Shown here in pieces: positions 7,760 through 17,157 of a stretch of 64,000 nt of DNA (positions within the stretch are counted from its first letter, which is position 1; every line of letters begins with the position of its first letter). The position numbers and the translations under genes were made by a program. This DNA is from Thermoprotei archaeon. GTDB taxonomy: Archaea > Thermoproteota > Thermoprotei_A > Sulfolobales > Acidilobaceae. The notes beneath the pieces were generated by a model that was not told the origin of the DNA, ran no database searches, and saw only the letters and a list, made by a program, of their open reading frames with translations. Where the stretch lies: contig JARJMZ020000028.1 in NCBI GenBank assembly GCA_029335875.2, forward strand, positions 24,412 to 88,411, given 5' to 3'.

Positions 7760-9904
7760 TTAGTGGAGAAAAGCGTCCAGCCCCTTGCCTTCGTTTTTAT
7801 CTATTTTGAGGGCTTCTTCTTTTCTGCCCAGGTATTCCAGGATTTCTCTCACTATTTTCGGGCCTATGCCCGGTATTTTTAGCAGGTCCTGGGGGCTTGC
7901 TGTTGCTAGGTCGTATATAGTCTTGTACCCTGTTTCGTACAGTCTCCTGGCTCTTACTCTGCCTATTTTTGGTATGGCTACTAGGGGTAGTAGCTCGGGT
8001 TTGATCCCGTGTCTTATCCTCTTGGCTAAGATTTTAAGGTTGCTCGATGCTTCCCTGCCGAACCCTAAGACTTGGATTACATTGGAGAGCCCCGAGGCTA
8101 TCCACTCTGCGTTGTCAACTATCATGGCTATATCTCCGGGGCCTACATTATATCTTTGGAGGAGCTCGTCTTCCGAGACTTCGTTGATCCAATCGTATAT
8201 TATGAGCGCTATTTTAACAACCCTAACCTCCCTGGGGTCCATCCAGTCTATGGAGTCCACGAGCTTTGGAGCCTCGTCGAGGAGCCTTTCTATGAGGTCA
8301 GACTCTTCCCTCTTAGGCACTGGGAGCGTTGTCATGTCTGGCATTGAAGCTACTAGGAGGGAGAGCTCTAGGTCCCCATAGCCTCTAAGCCTCCCCATAA
8401 TAGTCTTGGCTTTAGGCGCCGTCTCCGGGTCTAGGTAGTTCCTTGAGACTTCAAAGCCTAGGAGTGTTGCCCTATACTCGTTCCCGGACCCCTCTATAAG
8501 CCCCCACTCTAGGAGGTCTCTTATAGCTTTGGATACCTGGGATCTAAGGCTTGTAACACTGTTCTGCATGGAGTAGAGTGTTCTCTCCATGACTCTAGTT
8601 ATGTTTTTAACGTCCACGGCGAACCCCGAGGCTATGAGGCCTAGGATCATGTGCCTTAAACCCCTCAAGCCCCCGAGGGCGCTCTCAACCCTCTCAATGT
8701 CGCCCTCAATATAAGTCTCCACGAGGTCTTCCAGGTCCCCGGAACTACTAGATATTATTATGGCTTCACCGTAGGGGTCTAAGCCCGGCCTCCCAGCCCT
8801 GCCCGCCAGCTGCTTATACTCGTATACTCCAATAGGCCTCATAATCCCCCCCTCATACCTTAAAACCTCATCAACTATAACCCTCCTAGCTGGCAGGTTT
8901 ACGCCGGCTGCTAGCGTTGGAGTAGCGTATATCACAGCCAGCCCCCTCCTCCTGAAAGCATCCTCAATTATAATCCTCTGCTCGTTGGAGAGCCCCGCAT
9001 GATGGTAGGCTACCCCCCTAGACACCAGGTTTGAAAGCTCCTCCCTGAGAATCCTCGGGCCCCCGCTATCCATGAGCTCCCCCGCAGCCTCCCTCGCAAC
9101 CTTATCGTCGAAGTTTAGCTTGCCGCTGAAATTTGAAGCCCTATGGGCTAGGTTCACAACCCTCCTCCTAGACTGTGAGAAGACGAGGGACTGCCCTCCC
9201 TCCCTCGAACAGTCTATAGCCAGGTCTATGTCGGGGAACCCTACCACCTCAGGTATCCTCTTAGAGTCTCCATTACTATAACGTATCACGCCCTTCCAGT
9301 AGACGCCTTCATAGAGGGGCACGGGCCTCCAATCGTCAACTATGAGCTTCGCGTTGAGCCACTCTGCGAGCTCTTCAGCGTTAGGTATTGTGGCGCTTAG
9401 AGCTACAACCTGCAGGCTCCCCCTAGCTGCTAGGATCTTAGCTATGAGGGACTCGAGCACGGGCCCCCTCTCAGGATCCCCAACATAGTGGAGCTCGTCC
9501 ACAACTAGGACGTTAATGCCTTCAATGGTTGAGGGCTCGTTTCTCAATATGGAGTCAAGCTTCTCATAGGTTGTAACCACAACGTCGCCTTTAACGCTCG
9601 AGCTCTCATAGTCGCCTATGCTAATCCCCACACTATAGCCGAGGGGTTCTAGGGCTTTGAACTCTCTATGCTTCTCCAGGGCTACGCTCCTTAATGGTGT
9701 CGTGTAGAAGGCTCTGCCCCCAGCCTCCGCCAGTCTATTGACTATGGCTATGAGCCCTATGAGGGTTTTACCTGAGGCTGTGGGGGTTGCTACTACAATG
9801 TTTACCCCCTTCTCTACCCCTGCCTCGAGAGCCTTAACTTGCGGCGGGTATAGGCTCTTATAGCCCAGGGCTTCTAGGAGTTTTTCCGTGGCTTTTGTGG
9901 GCAT
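7760..9904 (-). CDS. hel308: Hel308/Hjm DNA helicase
   Basis: Superfamily 2 3'-5' helicase acting at stalled replication forks, 714 residues. Motifs in order: Q-motif YPPQVKAL near residue 19, Walker A ATPTASGKT near residue 39, DELHYVG (Walker B) near residue 137, ALSATIPN near residue 169, YHHAGLSN near residue 300, TPTLAAGVNLPARR near residue 327 and QLAGRAGRPGLDPYGEA near residue 362. Domain 4/5 with the helix-hairpin-helix IPGIGPKIVREIL is near residue 675. It ends KGLDAFLH, a plausible PCNA-interacting tail. It sits 19 bases downstream of mcm on the same strand, at the end of a replication gene run. Confidence 0.95.
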   Translation of the reverse strand: MPTKATEKLLEALGYKSLYPPQVKALEAGVEKGVNIVVATPTASGKTLIGLIAIVNRLAEAGGRAFYTTPLRSVALEKHREFKALEPLGYSVGISIGDYESSSVKGDVVVTTYEKLDSILRNEPSTIEGINVLVVDELHYVGDPERGPVLESLIAKILAARGSLQVVALSATIPNAEELAEWLNAKLIVDDWRPVPLYEGVYWKGVIRYSNGDSKRIPEVVGFPDIDLAIDCSREGGQSLVFSQSRRRVVNLAHRASNFSGKLNFDDKVAREAAGELMDSGGPRILREELSNLVSRGVAYHHAGLSNEQRIIIEDAFRRRGLAVIYATPTLAAGVNLPARRVIVDEVLRYEGGIMRPIGVYEYKQLAGRAGRPGLDPYGEAIIISSSSGDLEDLVETYIEGDIERVESALGGLRGLRHMILGLIASGFAVDVKNITRVMERTLYSMQNSVTSLRSQVSKAIRDLLEWGLIEGSGNEYRATLLGFEVSRNYLDPETAPKAKTIMGRLRGYGDLELSLLVASMPDMTTLPVPKREESDLIERLLDEAPKLVDSIDWMDPREVRVVKIALIIYDWINEVSEDELLQRYNVGPGDIAMIVDNAEWIASGLSNVIQVLGFGREASSNLKILAKRIRHGIKPELLPLVAIPKIGRVRARRLYETGYKTIYDLATASPQDLLKIPGIGPKIVREILEYLGRKEEALKIDKNEGKGLDAFLH

Positions 9905-9923
9905 TTGCTCCTACATCCTCTCG

Positions 9924-12011
9924 CTATACTGGGCTGTAGCATTGAGGTCTAACCTCTATTATTAAACCTTGCTGGCGCATCCTCTCTATTACCTCCGTTA
10001 TCTTAGACTTCTCAACTCTATGCTTTGACGTCACCTCCGACACTATGTCATCGATCTTGGCGCACCTTCCCCCCTCGCTTTGCCTCTTTATAGTGTCCAG
10101 GATTAAGGCCATGAGCCTCCTCGCGGTGAACCCGGCGCCCGTCATTATGGTTGTAACGTCTATAGTTCCACTCTCAATGTCCAAGCCCACGCTCTGGAGG
10201 AATGCTGACATGAGCCTTATAGCTGCAGCGGCGTCCTCCTCCGTTACTTCACTCCTAAGGGCCATCCTAGCGTGGGCCTCCGCCAGCCTTATGATCGCTT
10301 CAAGCTGCCTGGCCGTTATGGGTATTGGGGATTGGGAGCCCTGGCTCATATATTGTAGTGCCGAGCTCCTCGTCTCTACGAAGAACTCCTCTATGAGGTC
10401 CTTAGCTTGGGGTGTCAGCCTCGGCCTGGCATACCTCCTAGCGTATATAACGTATTTTTTGAGGAGCTCCGGGTCTATCTCGGGCTTAAACCTCTCAGCC
10501 ATGCTGTGAGCCTCTAATATGTGCTTGGCGAGCTGCCTATCCCTCTCAACCCCGATTATATCTCTAACCACGAATATAAGGTCGAACCTTGAGAGTATAG
10601 TGGGGGGCAGGTTAACGTTATCTATGAAACTCCTCTGGGGATCATAGACTCCAAGCTTAGGGTTGCCAGCGGCTAGTATTGAGGTCCTAGCGTTAAGCCT
10701 GGCGACAATGCCGGCCTTAGATATGCTTATATGCTGCTGCTCCATAGCCTCATGTATGGCAACCCTATCATCTTTCTCCATCTTATCAATCTCGTCTATA
10801 ACAGCAACACCCCCATCTGCGAGGACTAGAGCCCCAGCCTCCAAATAATACTCTCCAGTCTTCGAGTCCCTCAACACTGCAGCCGTTAACCCGGCGGCCG
10901 TAGAGCCCTTCCCAGTAGTGTATAGAGACCTGGGGGCTATCCTAGTAGCGGCCTGGAGCAGCTGGCTTTTAGCGACTCCAGGATCTCCCACGAAGAGGAC
11001 GTGAATATCCCCCCTAATCCTCGTCCCGTCTGGAAGCGTTTTAGGAGCCCCCCCGAACAGGAGGAGGGCTATAGCCTCTTTCAAGTCCCAGTAGCCGTAT
11101 ATGCTGGGGGCTATGCTAGCCACGATCCTCTCTTTTATCCATGGATCCCTCTGGAGTTCCTTGATCTTCTCCTCGTCCTCCCTTGATATGCTAACTTCCT
11201 CTAGAACCCTCTCTGAAACCCTTAGACTATTAGCTTCTATGTAGGGCTCGTAGAGGGGGCTCTTCTCCCCCGTGCTTTCTAGTTTAACTATTCCAACTAT
11301 GGTAACCCTGTCCCCGGGCCTGGCGGAGTCTACGAGGTCGTAGGTTAGATGGGCTTCAACGCTCCTGGGCATCTGCCCTCCGGGCACGTCTTCAGGCTTC
11401 TCCTGGATTACTATCCTCTGCCAGTCTATGTACTCTGATTTCTCCTTCAACAGTAAGAATTTCCCCCCGCCTTCTCCGCAGACGGGGCATATGCTGGGTC
11501 TCTCGATTCTTTCCCCTATCTCCTCCTCTTCCTGGGGCCATGTGAATTCGGAGCCGCACTTTTCATGTCTGAAAATGGCTTTAACCATTTTACTCCTTAG
11601 GGGGTGCATTCTCGTTATTATACCCTCTATCTGGACTAGTTTGCCCACATGCTCGCTCCTAATATCTCTTATCTTATAAGTGTCGTATAGTCCAGCCACC
11701 CTGACTATGAACTTTTTCTTCTTCTCTACTAGCTCGAGATTCTCCTGGGCTACAAGTTCTTTAACAGCCTCCCCCGCGTCCCTGAGGACTTCCGATGGCC
11801 TATCCACTAGAAGGTAGGCGAGCTCCACGTCGTACTTGTAAAGGTCTGAGAACTCTATTATCAAACTTCTAGCTCCAAACTCGATCATACGCCTAAGCCT
11901 ATCAACATATTTGAACCTCCCACTCTCATCTCTAAAGTTCGATATGAAATCCTTAAACCTCTCAACGTAAACAGCCTCAGCCACACTGCCAACTTCAGCC
12001 ACGCCTCTCAC
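9924..12011 (-). CDS. mcm: replicative minichromosome maintenance helicase
   Basis: The replicative helicase, 695 residues. The N-terminal domain includes an OB fold and a zinc site (CGSEFTW, then CPVCGEGG near residue 175). The AAA+ core has GDPGVAKSQLLQ near residue 340, AVIDEIDKM near residue 400, AGNPKLGVYD (sensor 1) near residue 450 and LSRFDLIFVV (arginine finger) near residue 475. A winged helix closes the protein (VTSKHRVEKSKITEVIERM). It starts at GTG 12011 and overlaps the end of gins23 by 17 bases, so the two are translationally coupled, as is common in crenarchaea. Confidence 0.97.
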   Translation of the reverse strand: MRGVAEVGSVAEAVYVERFKDFISNFRDESGRFKYVDRLRRMIEFGARSLIIEFSDLYKYDVELAYLLVDRPSEVLRDAGEAVKELVAQENLELVEKKKKFIVRVAGLYDTYKIRDIRSEHVGKLVQIEGIITRMHPLRSKMVKAIFRHEKCGSEFTWPQEEEEIGERIERPSICPVCGEGGGKFLLLKEKSEYIDWQRIVIQEKPEDVPGGQMPRSVEAHLTYDLVDSARPGDRVTIVGIVKLESTGEKSPLYEPYIEANSLRVSERVLEEVSISREDEEKIKELQRDPWIKERIVASIAPSIYGYWDLKEAIALLLFGGAPKTLPDGTRIRGDIHVLFVGDPGVAKSQLLQAATRIAPRSLYTTGKGSTAAGLTAAVLRDSKTGEYYLEAGALVLADGGVAVIDEIDKMEKDDRVAIHEAMEQQHISISKAGIVARLNARTSILAAGNPKLGVYDPQRSFIDNVNLPPTILSRFDLIFVVRDIIGVERDRQLAKHILEAHSMAERFKPEIDPELLKKYVIYARRYARPRLTPQAKDLIEEFFVETRSSALQYMSQGSQSPIPITARQLEAIIRLAEAHARMALRSEVTEEDAAAAIRLMSAFLQSVGLDIESGTIDVTTIMTGAGFTARRLMALILDTIKRQSEGGRCAKIDDIVSEVTSKHRVEKSKITEVIERMRQQGLIIEVRPQCYSPV

Positions 12012-12570
12012 CCCTCGACGTGAGGGATTTAAGATAGTCCCTCCAAGCTTCCACAGCTTTAACCACGTGGTTATAAACTATAGCCTCCTCCGGGGACATT
12101 TTATCCCTAACATCTTCAGCCAGGGAATAGGCAAGCCTCAATATCTTAGAAAGCCTAGTCTCCCCTACGTCCAGCAAGTTCTTCTCAGCCACCTCCCTAT
12201 CCCTAAGAAGCATGCCGCTCGGAGACTCCCTAATAAGCCTGTCAAGCCTCTCAATAAACTCGCTAGACTTCAAATAGAAATCCTGGGGCACGGGGTTAAC
12301 TTGATCCCCCGCCCTCCTCCTCTCCCTAAAATGAACCATGTTAATATAGTCGACATCAATGGGGGACTCCTTAACATCGACAAAACCAAGATCCTTCAAA
12401 AGCCTAGCCTGCCACCTGGGAAGCTCTATCTCATCACCCCTCTTAACATCTAGGGTCCCAGAGGGGGTGGGAAGCCCCGCATAGTCCTTTAGGAAAATAA
12501 CCCTAACCCTCCTAACCTCATAGTCCAGCCTGATCAACTCAAGCCTCTCTTTAAACACCAAACCCCCCAC
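11995..12570 (-). CDS. gins23: GINS complex subunit, Gins23 type
   Basis: A 191-residue GINS subunit that links MCM to the CMG-like helicase. The small beta domain comes first (VRVIFLKDYAG through PRWQARLLKDLGFVDV, residues 20-65), and the helical domain follows (LYSEL-like helices and LRLAYSLAEDVRDKMSPEE near residue 145). This small-domain-first order is that of archaeal Gins23 rather than Gins51. Direct coupling to mcm matches the known crenarchaeal arrangement. Confidence 0.85.
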   Translation of the reverse strand: MGGLVFKERLELIRLDYEVRRVRVIFLKDYAGLPTPSGTLDVKRGDEIELPRWQARLLKDLGFVDVKESPIDVDYINMVHFRERRRAGDQVNPVPQDFYLKSSEFIERLDRLIRESPSGMLLRDREVAEKNLLDVGETRLSKILRLAYSLAEDVRDKMSPEEAIVYNHVVKAVEAWRDYLKSLTSRGERRG

Positions 12571-12869
12571 TATATTCTGAGAGAGCCGAGGGAAATAAAG
12601 GAAATAGCCCGTCTCAAAAACCCTTAGCAGTCAACCACACACTCTCCAGGGAATACCTCGGGCCAGTTAACTGGTAGGATTCGGATATAGTGACGAGGAC
12701 GCTCCATGTGACACCACATCTTTTCCGCCCGCCGGCATCTATATTATCGTTGAAACAGGCTTACCCCCTCACTACTAGAGATTTTAAAGCCCTCCCGCCT
12801 AGCCCGGTGAAAATGCGGGTAGCCCTGTATTCTCACAGGGCGGCTTGTTTAACCTGGGGCCTCCCAGTA
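12571..12869. other. 299-base gap with two adjacent hairpins
   Basis: No gene found. It holds two stem-loops: CCCGC 12794-12798 with GCGGG 12815-12819, and a perfect 7-bp stem GCCCTGT 12822-12828 with ACAGGGC 12835-12841 around a six-base loop. ATTTTAAAG at 12781-12789 could be a box A on the plus strand, though it lies too close to the first hairpin for a standard start. The stems also lie just past the 3' end of rfcL on the minus strand, so they could shape that transcript's end. The gap also includes the gins23 promoter region. Confidence 0.25.
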
Positions 12870-14234
12870 TTAAATGTAGCGGTCTAGGCCTTTACTTTCT
12901 TTTTTCCTTGTTTTCTCTTCTTTAGCTTTTTTATGTTCTATTTCCTCCGGTTTTGCTTTTCTTATTTTCTCCACGGCTTTAAGCACGTCGTTAGTTCTGG
13001 GGCCTGCTAGGTATTCTATCATGTCCTTGTCTAGCCTGTAGCCTAGTGCTAGTCTTGCGGCCATTGTTGGGTCTGTCTCGTTCCTGAATATTACTGTGAG
13101 TACCGGGATTACCTCGTTTTTCACTGTTCTCTTAGATGTTAGGAGTCTGCGTGCCAGGTGTTCCGCTAGCTTCTCTCTCAGCTCTCTTCTGGCTTTTAGC
13201 TGGCTCATTAGCCTTATCCTCTCGGGGAACCCGTATCTAGCCTCTAATATTTTCCCGCTCACTCTGGCGAAGGCCACCCCGGGGCCTATTAGGTCGAACA
13301 CGTAGGATAGGAGCCCCCATTCTCCAGCTTTACTCCTGTTGAGGAATATTGTGGCTCTCGCTAGGGACTCGTATGCTCTGTAGAGGTCTTGCGGGTCGCC
13401 GTATTTTTTCGGTATGTTATCGTTGAGCCACGCTATGAGAGTTTCATAGTCCTCCTCGCTCTGTGTCACAGCTCTCTTAGCCATCCACGCTTGTTTCGCG
13501 TAGAATACTCCGCTTAGGGTTCTCCATATGTTTAACGTTTTCTCCCTCCCCTTGACTATGGTTCTGGCTAGGTCTAGGGTTACTTCTCTATAGCCTTCCG
13601 CTATTGTTTGTAAATCGTTTACCGCCGCTCTAGCGTCTCCCATGCTCCTCTCAGCTATGTATGCTAATGCTTCTTTATCGCATTTCAGCCTCTCAGACTC
13701 GCATATCCTCTGGAGTAGGGCTATTATCTGGGTGTTTGTGAGCTCTCTAAACTCCACCATTAGCGAGTATTCTCTTAAATCCCTCAAATGCTCTCTCCAG
13801 GGGTCGTTTGCAGTCATTATTATAGGGTTTAGAGTCTCCTTTACAACGTTCATTAGAGCTTCAATACCCCCCTCGTCGGCCTTGGGGTCCAGGCCGTCAA
13901 CCTCATCCATGAGTATTATGAGGCCCCTCCTGAATAACGGCCTCTTTTTAGCGGCCACAGCCACAGTCCTTTCTATGTCGCTCCTCCTCCTATAATCGCT
14001 GGCGTTGAGCTCGAGCACCTCCATGTTAAGCTCTCTGGCTAGAGCTTCAACGAGGCTTGTCTTGCCAACCCCCGGGGGCCCGTAGAGTAAGGCCACCCTC
14101 TTACTCGGCACTCTGCCCTTCAGCCACTCTTCAAGCCACTCTCTTAGAGCCTTCTTAGCCTGGTCTTGGCCTACGACCTCCTCAACCCTGCGGGGCCTAT
14201 ACTTGATTACCCAGGGCAGCCTCCTCTCAGACAC
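12870..14234 (-). CDS. rfcL: replication factor C large subunit
   Basis: Clamp-loader subunit that, with four RfcS, opens the PCNA ring. In 454 residues it shows VVGQDQAKKAL near residue 20, Walker A LLYGPPGVGKTSLVEAL near residue 49, Walker B LIILMDEVDGLD near residue 105, sensor 1 MTANDPW near residue 140 and the C-terminal collar domain. The end is a Lys/Glu-rich tail closing with SKGLDRYI, close to the PCNA-interacting peptide pattern found at this position in archaeal RfcL. It begins one base after the rfcS stop, so the pair is coupled. Confidence 0.96.
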   Translation of the reverse strand: MSERRLPWVIKYRPRRVEEVVGQDQAKKALREWLEEWLKGRVPSKRVALLYGPPGVGKTSLVEALARELNMEVLELNASDYRRRSDIERTVAVAAKKRPLFRRGLIILMDEVDGLDPKADEGGIEALMNVVKETLNPIIMTANDPWREHLRDLREYSLMVEFRELTNTQIIALLQRICESERLKCDKEALAYIAERSMGDARAAVNDLQTIAEGYREVTLDLARTIVKGREKTLNIWRTLSGVFYAKQAWMAKRAVTQSEEDYETLIAWLNDNIPKKYGDPQDLYRAYESLARATIFLNRSKAGEWGLLSYVFDLIGPGVAFARVSGKILEARYGFPERIRLMSQLKARRELREKLAEHLARRLLTSKRTVKNEVIPVLTVIFRNETDPTMAARLALGYRLDKDMIEYLAGPRTNDVLKAVEKIRKAKPEEIEHKKAKEEKTRKKESKGLDRYI

Positions 14235-15209
14235 TTAAGATACCCTCTTACCCAGCAGGGATAGCCATGCTATGAGGGCTGAGAGCTGTATGTCGTCATC
14301 GCTTCCTTCTACAAGCCTGTAGTGTATTTCGCCCACGTAGTCCGCTATGAGAACCCTATACTCCTCTGGGATGTTAAGCTCCTGGCTGAATATCTCCCTG
14401 TGTATCTGTTTCACTATATCCTCGCCGCTTAAACCATAATCTATCATGAGCCTCCTAGCCAGCTCCCTAGCCTCCATGAACTTGCCTGACAGCGCTAGCT
14501 TAATCATATCCCTAACCTCCCTGGGCCTAGCCATGCCCACAACTCTGAAGACAGCGTCCACGGTGATCTTGCCGAGGCTGGCCGCAGCCTGGAGTACGTT
14601 TATAGCCTTCCTCATGTCCCCCTCGCTTATCTCATATATAGCGTCTAGAGCTTCATACTCGTATTTAACGCCCTCAGCCTCAGATATGAACCTGAGCCTC
14701 TCAACAATATCATCCTTCTTGAGAGGCACAAACCTGAGAAACGCACACCTACTCTGTATAGGGTCTATGATCTTAGAGGGGTAGTTGGCGACTAGTATAA
14801 ACCTCGTAGACCCTGAATAGAGCTCCATGAGCCTCCTAAGAGCCTGCTGAGCATCCCCCGTCATATTGTCGGCTTCATCGAGAAGGACTATCTTGAAGGG
14901 AACCCCCTCGGGAGCCCTACTCCTAGCGAACTCCTTAACCTTCTCCCTAATAACGTTAATACCCCTCTCATCGCTCGCATTAAGCTCCAGCATGTACTGC
15001 CTATAGTTCTCACCGTAAAGATCGTGGGCGAGAGCGTGGGCGGCAGTAGTCTTCCCGGTACCCGGGGGGCCTGAAAATAGTAGGTGGGGCATGTTTCTCT
15101 CTTTAACTAGCTGTTTAAGCCTCATAACAACCTCTGTCTGGTTAACTATCTCGTCGAGGCTCCTGGGCCTATACTTTTCAACCCACAATATCTCAGCTAC
15201 GCTCAACAC
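14235..15209 (-). CDS. rfcS: replication factor C small subunit
   Basis: The 324-residue AAA+ small subunit of the clamp loader. Seen are WVEKYRPRSLDEIVNQ at the N-terminus, Walker A FSGPPGTGKTTAAHALA near residue 47, Walker B IVLLDEADNM near residue 107, ILVANYPSKI (sensor 1), the SRC motif QSRCAFLRF near residue 152, and sensor 2 EGDMRKAINVLQ near residue 202. It is first in the rfcS-rfcL pair. TTTAAA-like sites lie upstream, near 15258-15264 and 15276-15287. Confidence 0.97.
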   Translation of the reverse strand: MLSVAEILWVEKYRPRSLDEIVNQTEVVMRLKQLVKERNMPHLLFSGPPGTGKTTAAHALAHDLYGENYRQYMLELNASDERGINVIREKVKEFARSRAPEGVPFKIVLLDEADNMTGDAQQALRRLMELYSGSTRFILVANYPSKIIDPIQSRCAFLRFVPLKKDDIVERLRFISEAEGVKYEYEALDAIYEISEGDMRKAINVLQAAASLGKITVDAVFRVVGMARPREVRDMIKLALSGKFMEARELARRLMIDYGLSGEDIVKQIHREIFSQELNIPEEYRVLIADYVGEIHYRLVEGSDDDIQLSALIAWLSLLGKRVS

Positions 15210-15308
15210 TTAACACCCCAACCATCGGGCACCTTCCAGCTTTTTGTATCCCATCTTCTTTAAAGGGTTAGCCTGTATTTTAAATACTCATAGCGGCTCC
15301 CGGCAAAT

Positions 15309-15764
15309 CTAGACGCTGCTAGGTGGGTTTTTTGTTTTCGATAACACCCTTATATCTGTTATTCTCGTTGTCGGATACTGGCCTCTCTCGTCTTTTTCAT
15401 ACTTTTTAACCATATCCCAGACTGTTAGTAGGGCTGCGGCGACCCCCGTTATAGCCTCCATTTCTACTCCTGTCTCCGCTTTCGTCTTAACTTTTACATT
15501 TACTTCAACATAGTTCTCCCCGTAGTTGAAGTCCACGTTAACCGCCGTTACCGGTATTGGGTGGCATAGTGGGAGTATTTGAGGCGTATTCTTAACTGCT
15601 AGTATGGCAGCTATTGAGGCTACGCTCTCCACATCCCCTTTTTCCACAGTCTTCTCCCTTATCATTTTAACAGTCTCGGGCTTCAACACTATTCTCCCAG
15701 ACGCTATAGCCTCCCTATATACAGGCTCTTTCAACGTTATATCTACCATGCTAGCCCCGCTCAA
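15309..15764 (-). CDS. moaC: cyclic pyranopterin monophosphate synthase
   Basis: Catalyses the second half of cyclic pyranopterin monophosphate formation in molybdopterin synthesis. Family motifs: MVDITLKEP near the start, PLCHPIPVTAVNVDF near residue 75, VKTKAETGVEMEAITGV near residue 98 and LLTVWDMVKKYEKDE near residue 119. Its 151 residues are the usual archaeal length. It is divergent from the moeA genes, across an 87-base gap with TTAATAAA-like promoter elements, marking the start of a molybdenum/tungsten cofactor block. Confidence 0.95.
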   Translation of the reverse strand: MSGASMVDITLKEPVYREAIASGRIVLKPETVKMIREKTVEKGDVESVASIAAILAVKNTPQILPLCHPIPVTAVNVDFNYGENYVEVNVKVKTKAETGVEMEAITGVAAALLTVWDMVKKYEKDERGQYPTTRITDIRVLSKTKNPPSSV

Positions 15765-15851
15765 CCTCCCCCACCCCGCGCCTCCACAACTTACATGCTT
15801 AATAAAACTGTTAAATAACCTCGCCCCAAACTCTATTGGGGGTGCATCTTT

Positions 15852-17153
15852 TTGAGCTCTACAGGGGGGTTCAAGTCTCTAACTAGTATAGAGGAGGTTT
15901 TACGGGAAGCCGGGAAACTATTGACCCACAAGCCCTCAACTGTTAAGGTTAACATAGGGGAAGCTCTGGGCAGATACCTTGCGGAGGACATTGTAGCCCC
16001 CTTCAACCTGCCCCCCCATAATAGGTCTGTTGTAGACGGTTATGCTGTAAGGAGCAGGGACACTTTCGGGGCCTCCCCCTCAAACCCTGTGATCCTCAGG
16101 GTTAAAGGTTTCATTAGGGTGGGCGAGAATCCTAGTTTGGAGGTTGGGGAGGGCGAGGCTGTAGAGCTATCGACAGGGGCTCCAATGCCTAAGGGTGCAG
16201 ACTCTGTTGTTATGTACGAGAAAGCTAGGAGGGTGGGGGATTTCATCGAGGTTCTAGAGCCTGTGCCCCCCCTAGCTAACGTCTCTAGGGTAGGGGAGGA
16301 TGTTAGGGGGGGCGAGAGGATCCTGGTTAGGGGTGTTAGGCTAGCCCCTTGGGATATAGCTGTTCTCGCATCTCTAGGTTATAAGAGTGTTATGGTTTAC
16401 AGTGTTAACGTAGCGCTTATCAGCACCGGGAGCGAGCTCGTGGAGCTTGAGAGCGTAGAAGACGCTAGGGGGGTTTTAGAGGGGGGTCTCGTTATTAACA
16501 GTAATAGGTATAGCATGGAGGGGCTTCTTAGGGGGAACGGCTTTAACCCACACTATCTCGGCATAGTCCCCGACGACTTTGAAGCTGTTAGAAACGTTAT
16601 ATTAGAAGCTTTAGAAAACTATGATGCTGTAATAACGATGGGCGGGGCCTCCGTCGGTAAGCCCGACTATACTGTTAAAGCTGTCAAGTCGCTTAACCCA
16701 GAGTATCTCGTGCACGGCATCCTAATGAGGCCTGGGAGGGCTAATAGCCTCGCTATAATTAGGGGGAAGCCCGTGTTCATGCTGAGCGGGTTCCCCGTAG
16801 CTTCCATAGTAGGTTTTGAGGCCATAGCTAAACCCCTACTACTCAAGATGGTTGGGGGGGTTGAGGAGCCTAAACCTGTAGTTAAAGGGGTTTTAACGAG
16901 GAGGGTTAACACTCCAATTAACGTGAGGAGCTACGTTAGGGTTAAAGTTTACAGGAAGAACGGAGAGGTCTACGTGGAGCCCCTAGCTTTAACCGGTAGT
17001 GGTATTCTGAGCACCCTAGTTAAGGGTAATGGCATTTTAATAGTCCCGGAGAACAGGGAGGGCTACGATGAGGGTGACATTGTCGAGGTCATCCTGTTGA
17101 GGAGCATAGAGTGGGGTGGCGAGCGGGTTGAAGAGCCTCTTAGAGGAGTTTAG
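15852..17153 (+). CDS. moeA: molybdopterin molybdenumtransferase MoeA
   Basis: Inserts molybdate or tungstate into adenylated molybdopterin. The 433 residues contain NLPPHNRSVVDGYAVRSRD near residue 54, STGAPMPKGADSVVMYE near residue 110, STGSEL near residue 193, and the MoeA/MogA core ITMGGASVGKPDYT near residue 260 followed by RPGRANSLA and MLSGFPVASIVGF. The C-terminal beta domain is present. It starts with TTG 15852 after GGGGGTG (15838-15844). It is the first gene of a tight three-gene run with the FdhD-like gene and a second MoeA. Confidence 0.94.
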   Translation: MSSTGGFKSLTSIEEVLREAGKLLTHKPSTVKVNIGEALGRYLAEDIVAPFNLPPHNRSVVDGYAVRSRDTFGASPSNPVILRVKGFIRVGENPSLEVGEGEAVELSTGAPMPKGADSVVMYEKARRVGDFIEVLEPVPPLANVSRVGEDVRGGERILVRGVRLAPWDIAVLASLGYKSVMVYSVNVALISTGSELVELESVEDARGVLEGGLVINSNRYSMEGLLRGNGFNPHYLGIVPDDFEAVRNVILEALENYDAVITMGGASVGKPDYTVKAVKSLNPEYLVHGILMRPGRANSLAIIRGKPVFMLSGFPVASIVGFEAIAKPLLLKMVGGVEEPKPVVKGVLTRRVNTPINVRSYVRVKVYRKNGEVYVEPLALTGSGILSTLVKGNGILIVPENREGYDEGDIVEVILLRSIEWGGERVEEPLRGV

Positions 17154-17157
17154 AATA

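Noticed and set aside
8072..8347. Antisense open frames inside hel308
   Set aside because: Frame-mirror of strong coding sequence in GC-balanced DNA; no ribosome binding site or homology.
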